Under the pieces are notes generated by a model, which saw only the letters and a list, made by a program, of their open reading frames with translations, was not told the origin of the DNA and did no database searches. Position numbers and translations under genes: made by a program. Shown here in pieces: positions 61,774 through 64,000 of a DNA stretch of 64,000 nucleotides. The DNA comes from Chlorogloeopsis fritschii PCC 6912 (GTDB taxonomy: Bacteria > Cyanobacteriota > Cyanobacteriia > Cyanobacteriales > Nostocaceae), in assembly GCF_000317285.1 (NCBI RefSeq), contig NZ_AJLN01000063.1, positions 62,001-126,000 on the forward strand, written 5' to 3'. Every line of letters begins with the position of its first letter. Position 1 is the first letter of the stretch.

Positions 61774-63537
61774 TTATTTCCCTTTTCTCTTAATTCTTTT
61801 GTGATGCGTTTTTAGCTTCATTCTCATCCTGTTATCGAATTTATGATTTCGATTTTTACCAGATATTTTTTGTTTAGCTAATGTTTTCCTTTGCTTTGGT
61901 AAATTAATATTTAATCTCGGTAGTTTTTGTTTAACTAATATTTTTCTTGGTTTTGTTAAATCAATATTCAACTTTGGTGCTTTTTGTTTAATTAATATTG
62001 TCCTTGGTTTTGGCAAACTGATATTTATTTCTGGTATTTTTTTATCTTGAAAGATACGTTCTATAGATTTACTGTAACTGAAGCTTTTCTTGATGCCCTG
62101 ACCAATTCTAAGTCTGATAAGACTTCTTTTTTCCACTTTGGTATTAAGAGTATTATTCCTTTTGGTGAGCGTGTTTAACCTTTTTTGTTTTGCTCTAAAA
62201 CTTATCGGCTGCTCTTTTTGTTTTTTAGAATAAGTTTTTGGTTGGCTACTCTTAATATTGGCTTGAGATTTTTTTGGTTTTTCTTTGGTAACTATTGTTT
62301 TTATCTGTCTGACTTTTGTTGTATTTTTAGGATTTGAAATTGGATATAGTCTGATATTTCTAGTTTTCTCTTTATATTGTTTAGTAGCTTTAGGTATTGA
62401 TGCGGGAGTTGAAATAGGAGTAATACCAGCATCTGATGTAGTTGTAGAAACCGATTTTTTGACACTATTGAGGTTGACAATCAATGCTGAAGCAGCTAAC
62501 AATCCTACTCCCGAACCAATGAGAACTTTCCATAATCGTTTAGTTCTCAAATTTGGATGCGAAATAGCTGTAGTCGCCAAAGGTAAAGCTAATTTTTGAA
62601 ATTTTTGGATGAGTGTGTTTGACGATCGCCTATTTGACTGACTTAAATCTTGCTCAACCTTCTGCAAGCATTGCAAAATTACCTGCGGATTCTGAGGGCG
62701 CTGACTGGCGGTAGGAGCCATTAAGTAGTCTATTAAATCTGCAAAAAGTGGCGAAATATGCAATGCATGATCGCGCCAATTTAACTTGTTATTTAAAGGA
62801 TCGTAGATAGCTGCATCTTGAGGTTCTTTGCCTGTCAGCAGAAAAACAAAAGTACGTCCTAAAGCAAAAAAGTCAGATTGTTGTACTGAATAACCGTTTT
62901 GTTGCTCTGGCGGAGAATACCCCTTGGATACAATTCTGGTATGGCAAACTCCAGCTAATATGGTTGTAGTAACTTGCCTCACTGCCCCAAAATCAATTAA
63001 AACAAGCTGTCCGTTGGGTCGGAGCATGATATTTTGAGGCTTAATATCTCTATGAAAATACTGTTGGAAATGTATTAGAGATAAAATTTCAACCAGTTGT
63101 TTAAGCCAATCGAGAGCTTGAGTTTGAGAGATTGGTTGATGGTGGCGTGATTGCATCCATTTTTCTAAATCAACCCCTTCAATTTTTTCCATTACCAGAC
63201 AGTGTAACGGCGCAGAGCTACCTTTGGGGAGAACTGTAAAATAATCATCAGAATCTACTTTTGGAATCCCAGGGTGTTGCAGGTGGCTTAAAACCTTTGC
63301 TTCCTGCTGAAAAAGCTCAATGGCTTTTGAGTTATTGTCTGTCAGAACTTTTAAAACTTTGGGCGTGCCGCGATCGTCTACTACCCAAGTGTTACCAAAA
63401 CCTCCTTTTCCTAGCCTTTCTACTACCCAATAACGGTTTTGCAATAGTATTTCCGAGCCACAGTGACAACACTTAGAAGTGTTTGCATTAGATGGATCGA
63501 GAGGATTTGGACAGTGGGGATTTATACAATAGCGCAT
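61774..63537 (-). CDS. membrane Ser/Thr protein kinase with zinc-ribbon N-terminus and basic 19-residue repeats
   Basis: 587 residues from the ATG at 63537. Residues 1-30 form a zinc-ribbon (CINPHCPNPLDPS, CCHCGSE). The kinase follows with VERLGKGGFGNTWVVDD, catalytic HRDIKPQNIMLRPNGQLV and LIDFGAVRQV. A membrane helix (VLIGSGVGLLAASALIVNL, about 340-358) separates it from a Lys/Arg-rich tail. Residues 500-556 are three 19-residue repeats of the form K-x-P-x-x-NI-x-LPKPR-x-IL-x-KQ. The tail should face the periplasm if the helix is single-pass. The kinase is the PknB-like cyanobacterial type. Confidence 0.9.
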   Translation of the reverse strand: MRYCINPHCPNPLDPSNANTSKCCHCGSEILLQNRYWVVERLGKGGFGNTWVVDDRGTPKVLKVLTDNNSKAIELFQQEAKVLSHLQHPGIPKVDSDDYFTVLPKGSSAPLHCLVMEKIEGVDLEKWMQSRHHQPISQTQALDWLKQLVEILSLIHFQQYFHRDIKPQNIMLRPNGQLVLIDFGAVRQVTTTILAGVCHTRIVSKGYSPPEQQNGYSVQQSDFFALGRTFVFLLTGKEPQDAAIYDPLNNKLNWRDHALHISPLFADLIDYLMAPTASQRPQNPQVILQCLQKVEQDLSQSNRRSSNTLIQKFQKLALPLATTAISHPNLRTKRLWKVLIGSGVGLLAASALIVNLNSVKKSVSTTTSDAGITPISTPASIPKATKQYKEKTRNIRLYPISNPKNTTKVRQIKTIVTKEKPKKSQANIKSSQPKTYSKKQKEQPISFRAKQKRLNTLTKRNNTLNTKVEKRSLIRLRIGQGIKKSFSYSKSIERIFQDKKIPEINISLPKPRTILIKQKAPKLNIDLTKPRKILVKQKLPRLNINLPKQRKTLAKQKISGKNRNHKFDNRMRMKLKTHHKRIKRKGK

Positions 63538-63862
63538 TATCAAAACACTATTTGCTGATTTTGCCAGTCGTCATCGCCAATGCGATCGCTCACAATTTTT
63601 ATTCTACCTGCATCAATTTTATATTATGCGTATTTTTACTGTGGGAACACCTCGCGGCAATCCCCTCCATCAGCGCCAGCAAGTTTGTAGGATGGGCACT
63701 GGCTAACTTTCCTCAAACCCTTATTTTTAGATTGTGGGCAGTGCCCACCTTACGGTTATGTAATCCTTAAATACCGAGTATGCGAGTTTCACAGCAATAC
63801 TTCCAAGTATCTTTTTTTCGGTAGACTAACAAGTAAGTCACTTACACCTAATTGTTGCGATT
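63538..63862. other. 325-base intergenic region with a repeat
   Basis: 63687-63753 is a TGGGCATTGCC-family hairpin (GTAGGATGGGCACTGGC / GCAGTGCCCACCTTAC). The rest is AT-rich with a HIP1 site near 63582. No gene is seen. Confidence 0.6.
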
Positions 63863-64000
63863 ATGGAATCAATAATCGTGGTAGCCCTTCTCATTGGTTT
63901 CGTGCTGTTGTTTCTGCCACGTCCAAAGTCATCATCGAAACCAAAAAGCTGTAACTGCCCACTGTATGATACGTGCCAGCATAAACAATCGATTGAGAAA
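63863..64000 (+). CDS. small single-helix protein with Cys motif (runs off the window)
   Basis: The ATG at 63863 opens a frame that stays open to the window edge (46 codons). Residues 4-18 (IIVVALLIGFVLLFL) form a membrane helix, then Pro/Ser/Lys-rich residues and CNCPLYDTCQ with three cysteines. Partial, so length and function are unknown. Confidence 0.5.
   Translation, partial: MESIIVVALLIGFVLLFLPRPKSSSKPKSCNCPLYDTCQHKQSIEK

Noticed and set aside
1-64000. CRISPR array or tRNA genes
   Set aside because: No regularly spaced short repeats with unique spacers and no cloverleaf with a T-arm consensus were found on reading both strands.

Overview
The window is cyanobacterial chromosome. The octamer GCGATCGC (HIP1) recurs throughout, inside and between genes. 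Several genes are typical of cyanobacteria: a CRR7-like NDH-1 factor, DUF2854, DUF1802, NrtS, the Ccs1/CcdA cytochrome c assembly pair, and a TVP38 pair beside a mercuric-reductase-like oxidoreductase. The large load of dispersed intergenic repeats suggests a filamentous or Chroococcidiopsis-like species with an expanded genome. The genus cannot be fixed from sequence alone. No rRNA, tRNA, CRISPR array, prophage or complete insertion sequence was seen.

Layout. 0-9.9 kb: universal stress protein, polyphosphate kinase, a lone receiver protein, small conserved proteins, a CRR7-like protein, a REC-GGDEF protein, a TPR protein, a divergent sigma-like protein and a glyoxalase-fold protein. 10-13.7 kb: a tandemly duplicated hairpin repeat, a coiled-coil protein, two small membrane proteins, a broken GNAT gene and a Uma2 protein. 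13.9-16.3 kb: CcdA and Ccs1, the thylakoid cytochrome c maturation pair. 16.3-20.7 kb: YciI, SRP RNA, QueF, a long tandem ThyX and a convergent dCTP deaminase; the last two both supply dTMP synthesis. 21-26.6 kb: a BtuR-like protein without a recognisable P-loop, an NMP kinase, RNase PH, 6-phosphogluconolactonase and an FHA-FHA-M50 protease set. 27-32.7 kb: an exported cyclase-family protein, a GH63 glucosidase and a 5'-nucleotidase.

32.8-35.4 kb is a small defence-like islet. A RelE/HigB-type toxin with its antitoxin faces a DUF262 protein whose stop codon overlaps the start of a HEPN RNase-like gene carrying an Rx4H motif. This is the best candidate for an undescribed system. Just beyond it lies a peroxiredoxin fused to a cold-shock domain.

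36.6-50.6 kb: pentapeptide protein, TtcA, NrtS, a group of glycosyltransferase, two TVP38 proteins and a frameshifted oxidoreductase, then histidine kinase, K+ channel, ArgD, hemerythrin, AroE and an alpha/beta hydrolase. 50.7-64 kb: an EF-hand lipoprotein, a candidate structured RNA with terminator, an aldo/keto reductase remnant, L,D-transpeptidase, DUF1802, gamma-glutamyltransferase, a graveyard of Uma2, LOG and IS remnants, IleS and a Ser/Thr kinase with a basic repeat tail.

A recurring theme is repeat invasion. At least five intergenic repeat families are present. Two apparently intact enzymes, ThyX and gamma-glutamyltransferase, carry repeat DNA in frame at linker or processing-site positions.
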